Below are positions 17,397 to 26,390 of a stretch of DNA of 64,000 bases, piece after piece. This DNA is from Enhygromyxa salina (GTDB taxonomy: Bacteria > Myxococcota_A > Polyangia > Nannocystales > Nannocystaceae). The stretch spans positions 17,486 to 81,485 of the forward strand of contig NZ_PVNK01000110.1 of assembly GCF_002994615.1 (NCBI RefSeq). The letters are read 5' to 3'. A model generated the notes under the pieces. That model did no database searches and was not told the origin of the DNA. It saw nothing but the letters and a program-made list of their open reading frames with translations. The position numbers and the translations under genes were made by a program. Every line of letters starts with the position of its first letter. Position 1 is the stretch's first letter.

Positions 17397-17641
17397 GCGG
17401 AGCGCGAAGCACGACAGGCGATCCCGACGCAGGGTCGCCTGCGGCGGCCTCTTTGACCCATGCAGATCCTGCATCCGATCTCCGCACGAGAGCGCACGCA
17501 CGCATGTTTGACTGCAGCAAAGAAAGCTTCCGCCGCCGCTTTGGCTTGCGGAGCCCCGGGGCTCGTGGGACCATCGCGGCCGCCTCGCCCAGACCCCCTC
17601 CACAACCGTGATGGCCTTCGGGCGACAGGAGATTCCCAAAG

Positions 17642-18955
17642 ATGAAGTTTTTCAAAACATTGGCAGCGACCGCCCTCCTCACCCTCCCGCTCGCGGGTTG
17701 CGACGGTGACGACCCCTTTACCGGCGCTGCCGAAGACCTCTGCGGTCCGTGCGGGAGCCTCGAGACCGGCTCGCTCACGATCGCCGGCAACGCTCGACTC
17801 GACGGCTTCTTCACCGCCGTCTCCACCCTCGGCAACGCCAACGCCCAGATCAAGGGTGACTTCGACGCCAACATCCTCGCCCTCGCCGACGCCTACGGCA
17901 TGACCGCGACCACGGTCAACGCCGACTTCGTCAACGAGCTCGTTGCGACCATCAAGGCCGACATCGACGCCAACCTCGAAGGCGGCCTCAACATCGCCAT
18001 CAAGCCGGCCGAGTGCAAGGCCAGCGTCGACGTCGCGATCGAGGCCCAGGCCTCCTGCGAGGTCCAGGCCGAGTGCGACGTCATGGTCGACCCCGGCATG
18101 GCCTCCGTCGCCTGCGAAGGCAGCTGCTCCGGCAGCTGCTCCGGCAGCTGCTCCGGCGAGCTCAGCTGCGCCATCACCACCCCGACCGTCAACTGCGAAG
18201 GCATGTGCGAGGGCAGCTGCGAGATCGAGGGCGCCGCGAGCTGCGAGGGCACCTGCCACGGTGAGTGCGACGCCGGCTGCTCCGCCACCGACGCAGACGG
18301 CCAGTGCCACGGTCGCTGCGAGGGCATGTGCACGGGCACCTGCGAGATCGAGGCCGAGGCCTCGTGCACGGGCACCTGCCACGGCACCTGCAAGGTCGAC
18401 CAGGGCAGCGCCCAGTGCACCGCCGAGGCCGAGTGCGCCGGCTCCTGCGACGCCGAGTGCTCCGGCTCCTGCGAGGGCAACTTCACCCCGCCCAGCGCCT
18501 CGGCCGACTGCGAAGCCTCCGCCGAGTGCGAGGCCCAGGCCTCCGCGCAGGCCTCGGCCAGCGTCGAGTGCACCCCGCCCAGCATCGACATCGACATCTC
18601 GTTCAAGGCCGGCGTCGATGCAGCCGGCCAGGCCGCCTTCATCGCCCGCCTCGACGAGCTCAAGGTCCGCGGCGCCGCCATCCTTCAGGGCATGGCCCGC
18701 CTCCAGGCCCTCGTGACCGGTGAGGTCAACGGCGAGGTCGTCTTCGACCCCTCCCCCGTCGTCGCCATCACCGGCGAGATCGAGGGCCTGATCAGCGCCG
18801 GCGTCGAGGGTGACTTCGACATCCCGGTCGGTCGCCTGCCCTGCGTGATCCCGGCCTTCCAGGAGGCCGCCGACACCCTCACCTCGGTCGGCACCGAAGC
18901 CGGTGGCACGATCAGCATGCAGCTCAGCTTCGCTTCCATCTTCACTGGTGGCTGA
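17642..18955 (+). CDS. Cys-rich repeat lipoprotein, paralogue 2
   Basis: A 437-residue lipoprotein (lipobox PLAGC, Cys20). Helical N-terminal domain (about 35-120), then a Cys tract (about 125-300) built of CxGxC and CxxxC steps, for example CEGSCSGSCSGSC and CEGTCHGEC, then a C-terminal domain (about 300-437) with one conserved Cys. About 34 Cys by eye. AGGAG lies upstream of the ATG. The last 8 nt overlap the GTG of the VKOR-DsbA gene, so a disulfide-forming enzyme is made from the same message. From about 17730 on, the DNA is almost identical to paralogue 3 at 20141, which implies recent duplication or gene conversion. Confidence 0.82.
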   Translation: MKFFKTLAATALLTLPLAGCDGDDPFTGAAEDLCGPCGSLETGSLTIAGNARLDGFFTAVSTLGNANAQIKGDFDANILALADAYGMTATTVNADFVNELVATIKADIDANLEGGLNIAIKPAECKASVDVAIEAQASCEVQAECDVMVDPGMASVACEGSCSGSCSGSCSGELSCAITTPTVNCEGMCEGSCEIEGAASCEGTCHGECDAGCSATDADGQCHGRCEGMCTGTCEIEAEASCTGTCHGTCKVDQGSAQCTAEAECAGSCDAECSGSCEGNFTPPSASADCEASAECEAQASAQASASVECTPPSIDIDISFKAGVDAAGQAAFIARLDELKVRGAAILQGMARLQALVTGEVNGEVVFDPSPVVAITGEIEGLISAGVEGDFDIPVGRLPCVIPAFQEAADTLTSVGTEAGGTISMQLSFASIFTGG

Positions 18956-20012
18956 GCTCTCCCCGTCCTCGGGAGCCACCTCGGCTCCCAGCAAGTGGCC
19001 GCCAGCGTTGTTGGCGGCCGCTGGTATATTGCTCTCGGTCGTTCTCGAGCTGGTCCACCTTCGGGCCTACCTCGATCCGACGACCGCGAGCTTTTGTGCG
19101 GTCGGCGGCAGCTTCGACTGTGACACGGTCGCGCTGTCACGCTTCAGCGTGGTCCTCGGCGTGCCCTTGCCGATCTGGGGCGCGGCGGGGTTCGTGGCCA
19201 TGCTGATCGCGGCCTTGCGTCGCTCTCGCCTGCTCTTGCCCCTCGCAGCCGTGTCCGCGCTCGCCTCGGTCGCGCTCCTGCTCGAGGAGCTCCTCCACAT
19301 CGGCTCGGTCTGTGTCATGTGCGAGGGGGTTCACCTCATCGCCATCATGCTCCTGCTCGTGGCCTGGCGTCAGCGCCACGTCACCCGCCCGACCACGGCC
19401 AAGACAGCGGCCCTCGAGCTCGCGCTGCCTGCCCTCATCGTCATTGTGGCGGGCCTGGTCGTGCCCCCCTATTGGTCGCTCGTGTCGTGGAAGAGCGGGG
19501 TCCGCTACGCCCACGGGGTCGACGAAGAAGGCCGCGAGTGGATCGGCGCCGAAGACCCCAAGGTCACCGTCGTCGAGTACGTGGATTACGGCTGCCCCCA
19601 CTGCGCCGTCGCGGCGAGCAAGATGCGGATGTTGGTCGCAGAGCACCCCAACGAGATCCGCCTGGTCCGCCACCACCAGCCGCGCATGCGCTGCAAGCTG
19701 GGTTCACAGTGTCAGTACGCCCGCGCGGCGATCTGCGCCGCGAAGCAGGATCTTTTCTGGCAGATGGATGACTGGCTGTTTCGCCACGCTGCCGGCCACG
19801 AGAAGACGGATCTCGAGCAAGCCGCGGTCGATGTCGGCTTTGACCATGCCGCGCTCGTCGAGTGCATGGACAAGCCCGAGACCTACGCCGAAGCCGACAC
19901 CTACGCGAGCGCGGCCCGCAAGGCCAAGATCCGCTCGGTCCCCGGCTACATCGTCGACGGCGAGCAGCTGCCCATCACCGAGGTCCACGCCACGATCCTC
20001 GAATCGCTGTAG
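18948..20012 (+). CDS. VKOR-DsbA fusion, disulfide-forming enzyme
   Basis: A 354-residue membrane protein joining two oxidative-folding modules. The N-terminal half (about 15-165) is a vitamin K epoxide reductase-like domain with several membrane helices, the paired Cys of the SFC...FDCDTV loop, the conserved Ser and the redox CVMC. VKOR re-oxidises the thioredoxin partner using quinone. The C-terminal half (about 190-350) is a DsbA-like thioredoxin domain with the active site CPHC and a cis-Pro motif SVPGY. Such fusions replace DsbA plus DsbB. GTG 18948 overlaps the previous stop; GTG 18903 is an alternative. Its position between two lipoproteins with ~34 Cys each suggests they are its substrates. 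Confidence 0.9.
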   Translation: MAELSPSSGATSAPSKWPPALLAAAGILLSVVLELVHLRAYLDPTTASFCAVGGSFDCDTVALSRFSVVLGVPLPIWGAAGFVAMLIAALRRSRLLLPLAAVSALASVALLLEELLHIGSVCVMCEGVHLIAIMLLLVAWRQRHVTRPTTAKTAALELALPALIVIVAGLVVPPYWSLVSWKSGVRYAHGVDEEGREWIGAEDPKVTVVEYVDYGCPHCAVAASKMRMLVAEHPNEIRLVRHHQPRMRCKLGSQCQYARAAICAAKQDLFWQMDDWLFRHAAGHEKTDLEQAAVDVGFDHAALVECMDKPETYAEADTYASAARKAKIRSVPGYIVDGEQLPITEVHATILESL

Positions 20013-20140
20013 CACCACGAATTACCTACTGCTCCATTGAGCATTGTGACTATCGACGACGGCCTCGACCCATTGCACGGTTCGAGGTCGCGTGGGATTC
20101 TCGCGGTCGCCGCATGTTTGACAGCGGGAGATCCCCCACG

Positions 20141-21454
20141 ATGAAGCTCTTCAACACACTCGCAGTAACCGCCCTCCTCATTGTCCCACTCACGGGCTGC
20201 ACCGATGCCGACCCCTTCACTGGCGCAGCCGAAGACCTCTGCGGCCCGTGCGGGAGCCTCGAGACCGGCTCGCTCACGATCGCCGGCAACGCTCGACTCG
20301 ACGGCTTCTTCAACGCCGTCTCCACCCTCGGCAACGCCAACGCCCAGATCAGGGGTGACTTCGACGCCAACATCCTCGCCCTCGCCGACGCCTACGGCAT
20401 GACCGCGACCACGGTCAACGCCGACTTCGTCAACGAGCTCGTCGCCGAGATCCAGCTCGACATCGAGGACAACCTCGAAGGCGGCCTCAACATCGCCATC
20501 AAGCCGGCCGAGTGCAAGGCCAGCGTCGACGTCGCGATCGAGGCCCAGGCCTCCTGCGAGGTCCAGGCCGAGTGCGACGTCATGGTCGACCCCGGCATGG
20601 CCTCCGTCGCCTGCGAAGGCAGCTGCTCCGGCAGCTGCTCCGGCAGCTGCTCCGGCGAGCTCAGCTGCGCCATCACCACCCCGACCGTCAACTGCGAAGG
20701 CATGTGCGAGGGCAGCTGCAAGATCGAGGGCGCCGCGAGCTGCGAGGGCACCTGCCACGGTGAGTGCGACGGCGGCTGCTCCTCCACCGACGCAAACGGC
20801 CAGTGCCACGGTCGCTGCGAGGGCATGTGCACGGGCACCTGCGAGATCGAGGCCGAGGCCTCGTGCACGGGCACCTGCCACGGCACCTGCAAGGTCGACC
20901 AGGGCAGCGCCCAGTGCACCGCCGAGGCCGAGTGCGCCGGCAGCTGCGACGCCGAGTGCTCCGGCTCCTGCGAGGGCAACTTCACCCCGCCCAGCGCCTC
21001 GGCCGACTGCGAAGCCTCCGCCGAGTGCGAGGCCCAGGCCTCCGCGCAGGCCTCGGCCAGCGTCGAGTGCACCCCGCCCAGCATCGACATCGACATCGCG
21101 TTCAAGGCCGGCATCTCGGCCGACGACCAGGCCGCCTTCATCGCCCGCCTCGACGCGCTCAAGGTCCGCGGCGCCGCCATCCTACAGGGCATGGCCCGCC
21201 TCCAGGCCCTCGTGACCGGTGAGGTCAACGGCGAGGTCGTCTTCGACCCCTCCCCCGTCGTCGCCATCACCGGCGAGATCGAGGGCCTGATCAGCGCCGG
21301 CGTCGAGGGCGACTTCGACATCCCAGTCGGCCGCCTCCCCTGCGTGATCCCGGCCTTCCAGGAGGCCGCCGACACCCTCACCTCGGTCAGCACCGAAGCC
21401 GGCGCCACAATCAACATGCAGCTCAGCTTCGCGACTATCTTCACTGGTGGCTAA
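20141..21454 (+). CDS. Cys-rich repeat lipoprotein, paralogue 3
   Basis: A 437-residue lipoprotein (lipobox PLTGC, Cys20), nearly the same as paralogue 2 from residue ~30 to the end; the signal peptide region differs more. It keeps all Cys of the CxGxC tract (about 34 by eye). GGGAG precedes the ATG. Upstream it shares the string CGCATGTTTGAC with the region before paralogue 2, where the distance to the ATG is much longer, so the duplication included some upstream sequence followed by a deletion. It lies 128 bp after the VKOR-DsbA gene and may belong to the same transcript or have its own promoter. A palindromic 166-bp element follows the stop. Confidence 0.82.
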   Translation: MKLFNTLAVTALLIVPLTGCTDADPFTGAAEDLCGPCGSLETGSLTIAGNARLDGFFNAVSTLGNANAQIRGDFDANILALADAYGMTATTVNADFVNELVAEIQLDIEDNLEGGLNIAIKPAECKASVDVAIEAQASCEVQAECDVMVDPGMASVACEGSCSGSCSGSCSGELSCAITTPTVNCEGMCEGSCKIEGAASCEGTCHGECDGGCSSTDANGQCHGRCEGMCTGTCEIEAEASCTGTCHGTCKVDQGSAQCTAEAECAGSCDAECSGSCEGNFTPPSASADCEASAECEAQASAQASASVECTPPSIDIDIAFKAGISADDQAAFIARLDALKVRGAAILQGMARLQALVTGEVNGEVVFDPSPVVAITGEIEGLISAGVEGDFDIPVGRLPCVIPAFQEAADTLTSVSTEAGATINMQLSFATIFTGG

Positions 21455-21472
21455 GAGCGCTCGAGCCCCCTC

Positions 21473-21638
21473 CTAGCAGCCCGGGGTGCAATGCATCGTG
21501 TCGCCTCGCGCCGGAATGTTCGCCGAGGGCCCGAAGCCAAAACGCCGCTGTACCGGGCGTACTGCAAGTTTTGGCGACAAAGCCCTCGGCGAAAAGGCCA
21601 AGCGAGGCGGCGCGAGGCATTGCACCCCGGCCTGCTAG
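21473..21638 (-). repeat. 166-bp MITE-like palindromic element, copy A
   Basis: Bounded by CTAGCAG...CTGCTAG with terminal inverted repeats of about 20 bp (inner part GGGGTGCAATG / CATTGCACCCC). The interior is also self-complementary, so the whole element can form one long hairpin. It is inverted relative to copies B-D. It lies between two convergent genes, and its right end supplies the TAG stop of the hydrolase on the minus strand. It has no coding capacity. Confidence 0.85.
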
Positions 21639-22627
21639 AGGAACTCGACGAGCCAGCGGGCCACGAGCGGTCCGTGCTCGAGGTTTGGCGCGTGGCCGGC
21701 TCGCTCGACGACCCGCAGCCGGGCTCGCCCGCGCATCGCGGCCTCGAAGCGGCGACCGATCTCGAGCGGAAACACCGAGTCGTGCTCGCCCCAGATCAGC
21801 AGCGTCTCGTGCGTGACCTCGCCGGGACGCTGATCGAGCGCGCCGAGCTGCTCGATCATCCCCTCGAGCAGCTGGGTCTTCTCCTCGCGGAAGCGCCCAT
21901 ACATCGCGTCGAGCACCTGGGTGTGGATCCAGCGCGGCGTCTTGGGTGGCTTGTAGTAGCCGAGCTCGAGCAGGGTCTGCACGTCCTCGGGCTTGCTCGG
22001 CACGAGCAGATCCCCGACGTGGCTGACGGCGAAGCGCTGGAGCATCGCGGCGAGATCCTCGGCGGTGTAGGAGCGCCCGGGGCTGTCGAGGATCGCGAGC
22101 TTGGCGACGCGCTCGGGGTGCATCGCCGCGAGCTCGTGGGCGACGATGCCGCCGTAGGAGATGCCCACGAAGCTGGCGTTGTCGATCCCGAGGTGATCGA
22201 GCAGCTCGACGACGACCTCGAGCTGGTAGTCGATGCCGAAGTCGCGGCGCTTGGACCACGAGTCGCCGAACCACAGCAGATCCGGAACGATCACGCGATG
22301 GTTGGCGAGCAGCGGCCCGATCTGCTCGTGCCACTGCCACACGGCCGAGGCGCCGAAGCCATGCAGGAGCACGACCGCGGGGCCCTCGCCGCCGTCGAAG
22401 TAGTGCACGTTCGCGTCGCCGAGGCGCACGCTCTCGGATCGCACGCCGCGTCGCTCGAGCTTGCGGACCAGCTGGCGCTCACCGATACGAACGACGTTGC
22501 AGGCGGCGACCAACTCCAGCATCACGGTCGCGCTGAGGACCAGCAGACCACGCGGGCGCACAGGCCTACGACGCAACAGGTCGGGCTGAAGCATTCGGCG
22601 GAGGCTGTTGGCGCGCGTGCTCAACAT
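21635..22627 (-). CDS. Alpha/beta-hydrolase lipoprotein
   Basis: A 330-residue alpha/beta-hydrolase. Nucleophile elbow GISYGG (Ser), oxyanion HGFGAS, acid in GEHDSVFP and the final His in GHAPNLEH complete the triad. The N-terminus has a basic stretch, a hydrophobic segment and a lipobox LVAAC (Cys43), so it is probably a lipid-anchored envelope enzyme. ATG 22627 is chosen because TAGTTT lies 8 nt upstream on the coding strand; ATG 22633 is also possible. The stop codon (21635-21637) lies inside the end of repeat copy A, so the native C-terminus may have been altered by that insertion. The substrate is unknown, probably an ester. Confidence 0.85.
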   Translation of the reverse strand: MLSTRANSLRRMLQPDLLRRRPVRPRGLLVLSATVMLELVAACNVVRIGERQLVRKLERRGVRSESVRLGDANVHYFDGGEGPAVVLLHGFGASAVWQWHEQIGPLLANHRVIVPDLLWFGDSWSKRRDFGIDYQLEVVVELLDHLGIDNASFVGISYGGIVAHELAAMHPERVAKLAILDSPGRSYTAEDLAAMLQRFAVSHVGDLLVPSKPEDVQTLLELGYYKPPKTPRWIHTQVLDAMYGRFREEKTQLLEGMIEQLGALDQRPGEVTHETLLIWGEHDSVFPLEIGRRFEAAMRGRARLRVVERAGHAPNLEHGPLVARWLVEFL

Positions 22628-22780
22628 GCCCATAAAAACTAGATCGAGCTCGATCTCCAAAGATGTGCGGTGGATCGCTGCGCAATTGCTCTCGCACAAT
22701 CTCCAAAACTGCGCAGACCCATGCGCGAGCACGGGTCTGGTGTAGCGAATCCGCAACAGGCCGAGGGCCTGGACTCGGGA

Positions 22781-23521
22781 TCAGGTGCGAGCAGGCAGCT
22801 GCGGCGCGCGGAGGTAACGAATCATCGGGGCGATGAAGGGCACCATCACGAGCATCGTGGCGCCGGCGAACACACCGACCTTGCCGTAGAGCGCAGGCAG
22901 CGTCTCGGGCCCGAGGATGAGGTAGCCAATCGTGGGCGGCCCGAACACACCGAGGCCATCGAGGAGGCAGACGACGCCGGTGGCGCCGAGCATCAGCGGG
23001 CCCCAGGTCTTGCCGCGAACGAGGCCGACGAAGCCGACGACACCCACAGCGAGCAGGCCCAGCTGCAGCCACTCACCGCGCGGCGCGAGGGCGTAGAGGA
23101 TCAGCAGCGGCAAGGTGCTGCCGGCCGACTTCACGGCCCGCCGCATCAGCGCCATCGAGTCCTCCTGGAAGTTCCACCGCTCGCTGGTCTTCTCCGAGTA
23201 CTCGTACTTCGCGGCCATGCCCTCGCCGGTCAGGCACAGGACCACGAGCAGGTGGGTCACGCCGAAGAACACGAAGATCGGCTCGGGGCCGATCTTGAAC
23301 AACACCAGCAGCATCAAGCTGCCAAAATTGCCGACGCCCATGGCGAACCACCGCGCCCAGAACCACTCGGCGGCCAGGCCAAAGAAGGCCAGCCCGTAGC
23401 ACAGCGCGAGCCCCAAATTGACCGGGAGGAGCTCGTCGGGCCCGAGCCACGCCGTCATCGCAAATTGGATGACGAAGAAGGACAAGATCAGCAGGGCGAG
23501 GGCGCGTCGAATTCCGATCAT
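22781..23521 (-). CDS. Multi-pass membrane protein, unknown function
   Basis: A 246-residue inner-membrane protein with about seven hydrophobic segments, a long charged loop near residues 103-130 (KYEYSEKTSERWNFQED) and an N-terminal segment without cleavage site. No catalytic motif or named family was recognised. A TAGGCT box lies 12 nt before the ATG. It is followed by the hydrolase gene on the same strand after 150 bp. Confidence 0.75.
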   Translation of the reverse strand: MIGIRRALALLILSFFVIQFAMTAWLGPDELLPVNLGLALCYGLAFFGLAAEWFWARWFAMGVGNFGSLMLLVLFKIGPEPIFVFFGVTHLLVVLCLTGEGMAAKYEYSEKTSERWNFQEDSMALMRRAVKSAGSTLPLLILYALAPRGEWLQLGLLAVGVVGFVGLVRGKTWGPLMLGATGVVCLLDGLGVFGPPTIGYLILGPETLPALYGKVGVFAGATMLVMVPFIAPMIRYLRAPQLPART

Positions 23522-23601
23522 GAGCTTGGGACCAGCCTACGCCCCCCTCGGCCCCGCTGCAACGCGGCCGCCGCCGCTGGCGTCGGAGCCAACATCCCGC
23601 A

Positions 23602-24006
23602 ATGATGGCGGTCATGAGGAGCTCGGCGGCAGTCCTGGCGGTGGTCGCCACCTTCGGGTGCGTGGCTGGCGAGATCCAGCGCGAGCCCCTGCACGACACC
23701 ATCTCGCTGCTGTCGCCGCGCTGCGCCGGGGCCGGCTCATGCGTGCTCGGCCACGTGACCGAAGCCGGGACCGCGGCGCCGATCGCCGAGGCCGCGGTGT
23801 TCCTCGAGCGCGAGCTCGAGCCCGACGAGAGCGAGCCCGTCCGCATCCTCGCCCTCACCGATGAGCAGGGCGTGTTCGTCGTCGGCGAGCCGCCCCCGGG
23901 CAGCTATCGGATCGCCATCTACAAGGACGCGAGCTCCGTCGAGGTCATGGGCGTCGAGCTCGGCCGCGAAGGCACGACCATGCTCCCCGTCCGCCTCGCC
24001 CTCTGA
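23602..24006 (+). CDS. Lipoprotein with carboxypeptidase-regulatory-like domain
   Basis: A 134-residue small lipoprotein. Signal peptide with lipobox TFGC (Cys20); a second ATG at 23614 is a good alternative start. The mature part has the GHVTEAGTAAPIAEAAVFLE ... GVFVVGEPPPGSYRIAIYK pattern of a carboxypeptidase-regulatory-like (transthyretin-fold) domain, a beta-sandwich common on bacterial cell surfaces. Two extra Cys near residues 41-47 may form a disulfide. Divergent from the membrane protein gene. Function unknown. Confidence 0.75.
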   Translation: MMAVMRSSAAVLAVVATFGCVAGEIQREPLHDTISLLSPRCAGAGSCVLGHVTEAGTAAPIAEAAVFLERELEPDESEPVRILALTDEQGVFVVGEPPPGSYRIAIYKDASSVEVMGVELGREGTTMLPVRLAL

Positions 24007-24031
24007 CGGCCCTGACGAGCCTGAAGGGGCG

Positions 24032-24766
24032 TCAAGAAAACCAGGTCAGCGCGGCGAGGACCGCGAGCACGCCCGCGCCGACGATCATCAGCACCATCGT
24101 ACGGTCGAGCTTGTCCTCGTCGCGGATCATCGGCTTGCGCGAGCCGACGTGGCCGGCCTCTGACTCCTCGACAGACAGCGGGCGGTGGGACCTGGTGATG
24201 CGCTCGCGTTGCCGCTCGCGCTCGCGGACGGCCCGACGGCGGCGCGAGAGCTCGGCTGATTTGGGGTTGTCGGGCAGCTGGATCCGTCGCGTGTCACCGT
24301 CGAGCTCCTCGCCGGCCTCGAGCCGCACGACCGGGAGCGCGAGGCTCGAGACGTCACCGTGGACGACCTCGCGCAGCTTCGGGCCCTCGCCAGCGTGGCG
24401 CCGGACGATCCGCCCCTGGTTGCTGACGAAGCCCTCGACCGCGCGCTGGATCGCCGCGACGGCCTCATTTGTTGGGAGCCCGACGTCGACGCGGACCATC
24501 GCGTGGTTCGGCCCGCGCCGGGCGCTGAACAGCCCCTCGACCTTGCGCAGGGCCGGGCCGTCGAGCCGCGCGCTCGTGCACACGACGATCAGCCCGAGGT
24601 CACCACAGCGCTCGATCGCGTCGCCGACCCGGCGCGGACGCTCGTCGACGCCCGCGACCAGCCCCGCCTCGTGTCCGAGCGCGTGCAGGCCATCGAGGAC
24701 GTCCTCGAGGGTGTCCTCATCGGCGGTCGCGCAGACCAGCGTGACAACGACCTTCCGTCCGTCCAT
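24032..24766 (-). CDS. Tail-anchored protein of unknown function
   Basis: About 244 residues from ATG 24766. The N-terminal ~110 residues show an alternating a/b pattern (KVVVTLVCAT, LGLIVVCTS) that could be a Rossmann-like or flavodoxin-like fold. Then come a basic segment rich in Arg (about 175-200) and a single C-terminal hydrophobic helix (last ~20 residues), so it is probably anchored to the membrane with the body in the cytoplasm. The frame stays open upstream to 25027, but that part overlaps the next gene and has no protein character. No family was recognised. Confidence 0.65.
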   Translation of the reverse strand: MDGRKVVVTLVCATADEDTLEDVLDGLHALGHEAGLVAGVDERPRRVGDAIERCGDLGLIVVCTSARLDGPALRKVEGLFSARRGPNHAMVRVDVGLPTNEAVAAIQRAVEGFVSNQGRIVRRHAGEGPKLREVVHGDVSSLALPVVRLEAGEELDGDTRRIQLPDNPKSAELSRRRRAVRERERQRERITRSHRPLSVEESEAGHVGSRKPMIRDEDKLDRTMVLMIVGAGVLAVLAALTWFS

Positions 24767-24949
24767 GGGGTGCTCGTGAGCGCCGCCCTTGCGCTCGAAA
24801 ATGTGTTCGACCGCGAAGCGCTGACTCAATTCGTATAGTGCTTGAGCTTCGCGAACCAGAGGAAAACACACGGTTCCACGTCGGGCAAAACGCCCCACTT
24901 CGTTGGATCGGGCGCTGTCATCGCAGGCCACATGCGGTAGATCGCGTCC

Positions 24950-25825
24950 ATGTCCGATACAAACGCCGACAGCATCTCGATCGTCGCGGTCATCGGTGCC
25001 GGGACCATGGGCCACGGCATCGCTCAAATTTGCGCGATGGCGGGCTGCACGACCCGGCTCACGGACGTCGGTCAGGATCAGATCGACGCCGGGCTCACCC
25101 GCATCGCAGCCAACCTCGACAAGGGGGTCGCGCGCGCCAAGGTCAGCGAAGATCAGCGCCGCGAGACCCTCGCCCGGCTCTCGGGCACGACCTCGCTCGA
25201 GGACGCGGTCCGCGAGGCCGACCTCGTGATCGAGGCTGCGCCCGAAAAACTCGAGATCAAGCGCGACATCTTCTCTCGCGTCGCCGCCGTCGTCGGCGAG
25301 CAGGCCGTGCTCGGGACCAACACCAGCTCACTGTCGATCACCGACATCGCCGAGCCGATCCCAAACCCCAGCCGCGTGATCGGGCTGCACTTTTTCAACC
25401 CGGTCCACATCATGAAGCTGCTCGAGATCGTGATCGGCGGCGAGACCAGCGCCGAGGTCACCGCAAAAATGCGCGCGTTCGCGGACCGCATCGGCAAGCA
25501 GCCGATCGTCGTCAAGGACGCCCCCGGCTTCGCGACCAGCCGCCTCGGCCTGGTCATCGGCCTCGAGGCGATCCGCATGGTCGAGCAGGGCGTGGCCTCG
25601 GCCGAGGACATCGACAAGGCCATGACCCTCGGCTACGGCTTCCCGATGGGCCCGCTCGAGCTCACCGATCTGGTCGGCCTCGACGTGCGCCTGAGCATCG
25701 CCGAGTACCTCGCCGACAAGCTCGACGGCGGCGAGCACTTCCGGCCCCCGCAGCTGCTCCGCGACATGGTCGCCGAGGGCAAGCTCGGCAAGAAGTCCGG
25801 GCGCGGGTTTTACGACTGGGACTGA
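24950..25825 (+). CDS. 3-hydroxybutyryl-CoA dehydrogenase
   Basis: A 291-residue enzyme oxidising (S)-3-hydroxyacyl-CoA to 3-ketoacyl-CoA with NAD, in fatty-acid degradation or butyrate/PHB metabolism. The N-terminal Rossmann motif is VIGAGTMGHGIAQ; the family signature GLHFFNPVHIMKLLEI holds the catalytic His, and NTSSLSI and KDAPGF follow. The C-terminal dimer domain ends KSGRGFYDWD. The length is standard for the single-domain enzyme (hbd/paaH/fadB2 group). It stands alone, with no beta-oxidation genes beside it, so the pathway cannot be fixed. Confidence 0.95.
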   Translation: MSDTNADSISIVAVIGAGTMGHGIAQICAMAGCTTRLTDVGQDQIDAGLTRIAANLDKGVARAKVSEDQRRETLARLSGTTSLEDAVREADLVIEAAPEKLEIKRDIFSRVAAVVGEQAVLGTNTSSLSITDIAEPIPNPSRVIGLHFFNPVHIMKLLEIVIGGETSAEVTAKMRAFADRIGKQPIVVKDAPGFATSRLGLVIGLEAIRMVEQGVASAEDIDKAMTLGYGFPMGPLELTDLVGLDVRLSIAEYLADKLDGGEHFRPPQLLRDMVAEGKLGKKSGRGFYDWD

Positions 25826-25851
25826 GCGAGGGGCCGCCAAGCCCGCTGCGC

Positions 25852-26316
25852 TCAGCCCGAACACTCGCCTGTCGGGCCGCGTCGGCCGTGTCGGCCGTGT
25901 CCGCCGCCCTGCCCTCGCCCGCCGCGCGCGAGGCAGCGCTCGAAGGCCGGGAGGTGCCGTTCTCGGGAGGCTTCTCGCAGCCTCGACATGAGCTCTCGGA
26001 TGCGCGGCTCGTCGACCTTCTCGATCAGACGGGCATACAGCGCGTCGTTCTCGCGCTCGGCCTCGACCCCCTCTCGACACGCGGCCTCCAGGGTCGCCGG
26101 GGCCTCGACGTGGTCGGCCCAACGATCGGCGGGTGGCTCGAGGCCGTGGCGGCTGTAGACCCTCAGCAGGGCCTCGATGTGCCGTCCCTCGGCCTCGATG
26201 ATGTTCACGAAGGGGCGGACCTCGCCGAAGCGGTCGAGGACAGCCCGGTAGGTGGCGCGGGCCTTGTATTCGTCGTCGAGGGCCGCGTCGAGCGCCTCGC
26301 GCGTCGCTTCGTTCAT
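25852..26316 (-). CDS. DUF2202 ferritin-like protein
   Basis: A 154-residue protein with the DUF2202 pattern DDEYKARATYRAVLDRFG, then VNIIEAEGRHIEALL and ERENDALYARLIE. These helices contain the Glu and ExxH residues that bind iron in ferritin-like folds. The C-terminus is a Gly/Arg/His-rich tail with one Cys. ATG 26316 is chosen, with TACCTT six nt upstream on the coding strand; the longer frame upstream shows no family similarity. Family members bind metal but their role is not established. Confidence 0.85.
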   Translation of the reverse strand: MNEATREALDAALDDEYKARATYRAVLDRFGEVRPFVNIIEAEGRHIEALLRVYSRHGLEPPADRWADHVEAPATLEAACREGVEAERENDALYARLIEKVDEPRIRELMSRLREASRERHLPAFERCLARGGRGQGGGHGRHGRRGPTGECSG

Positions 26317-26390
26317 GGACGCAAGGTAGCGCCGCGCACGACGGCCGATAGCTGAGCGGGCCGGCAGACTTTGCGGATCGGCAGCAGCCT

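Noticed and set aside
20040..20120. Possible tRNA (GGTTCGA string)
   Set aside because: No acceptor, D or anticodon stems can be formed around it; the string is chance.
21473..21638. Ordinary bidirectional terminator between convergent genes
   Set aside because: The same 166-bp unit occurs also between divergent genes (49437) and inside decayed genes, so it is a dispersed element even if it may stop transcription here.
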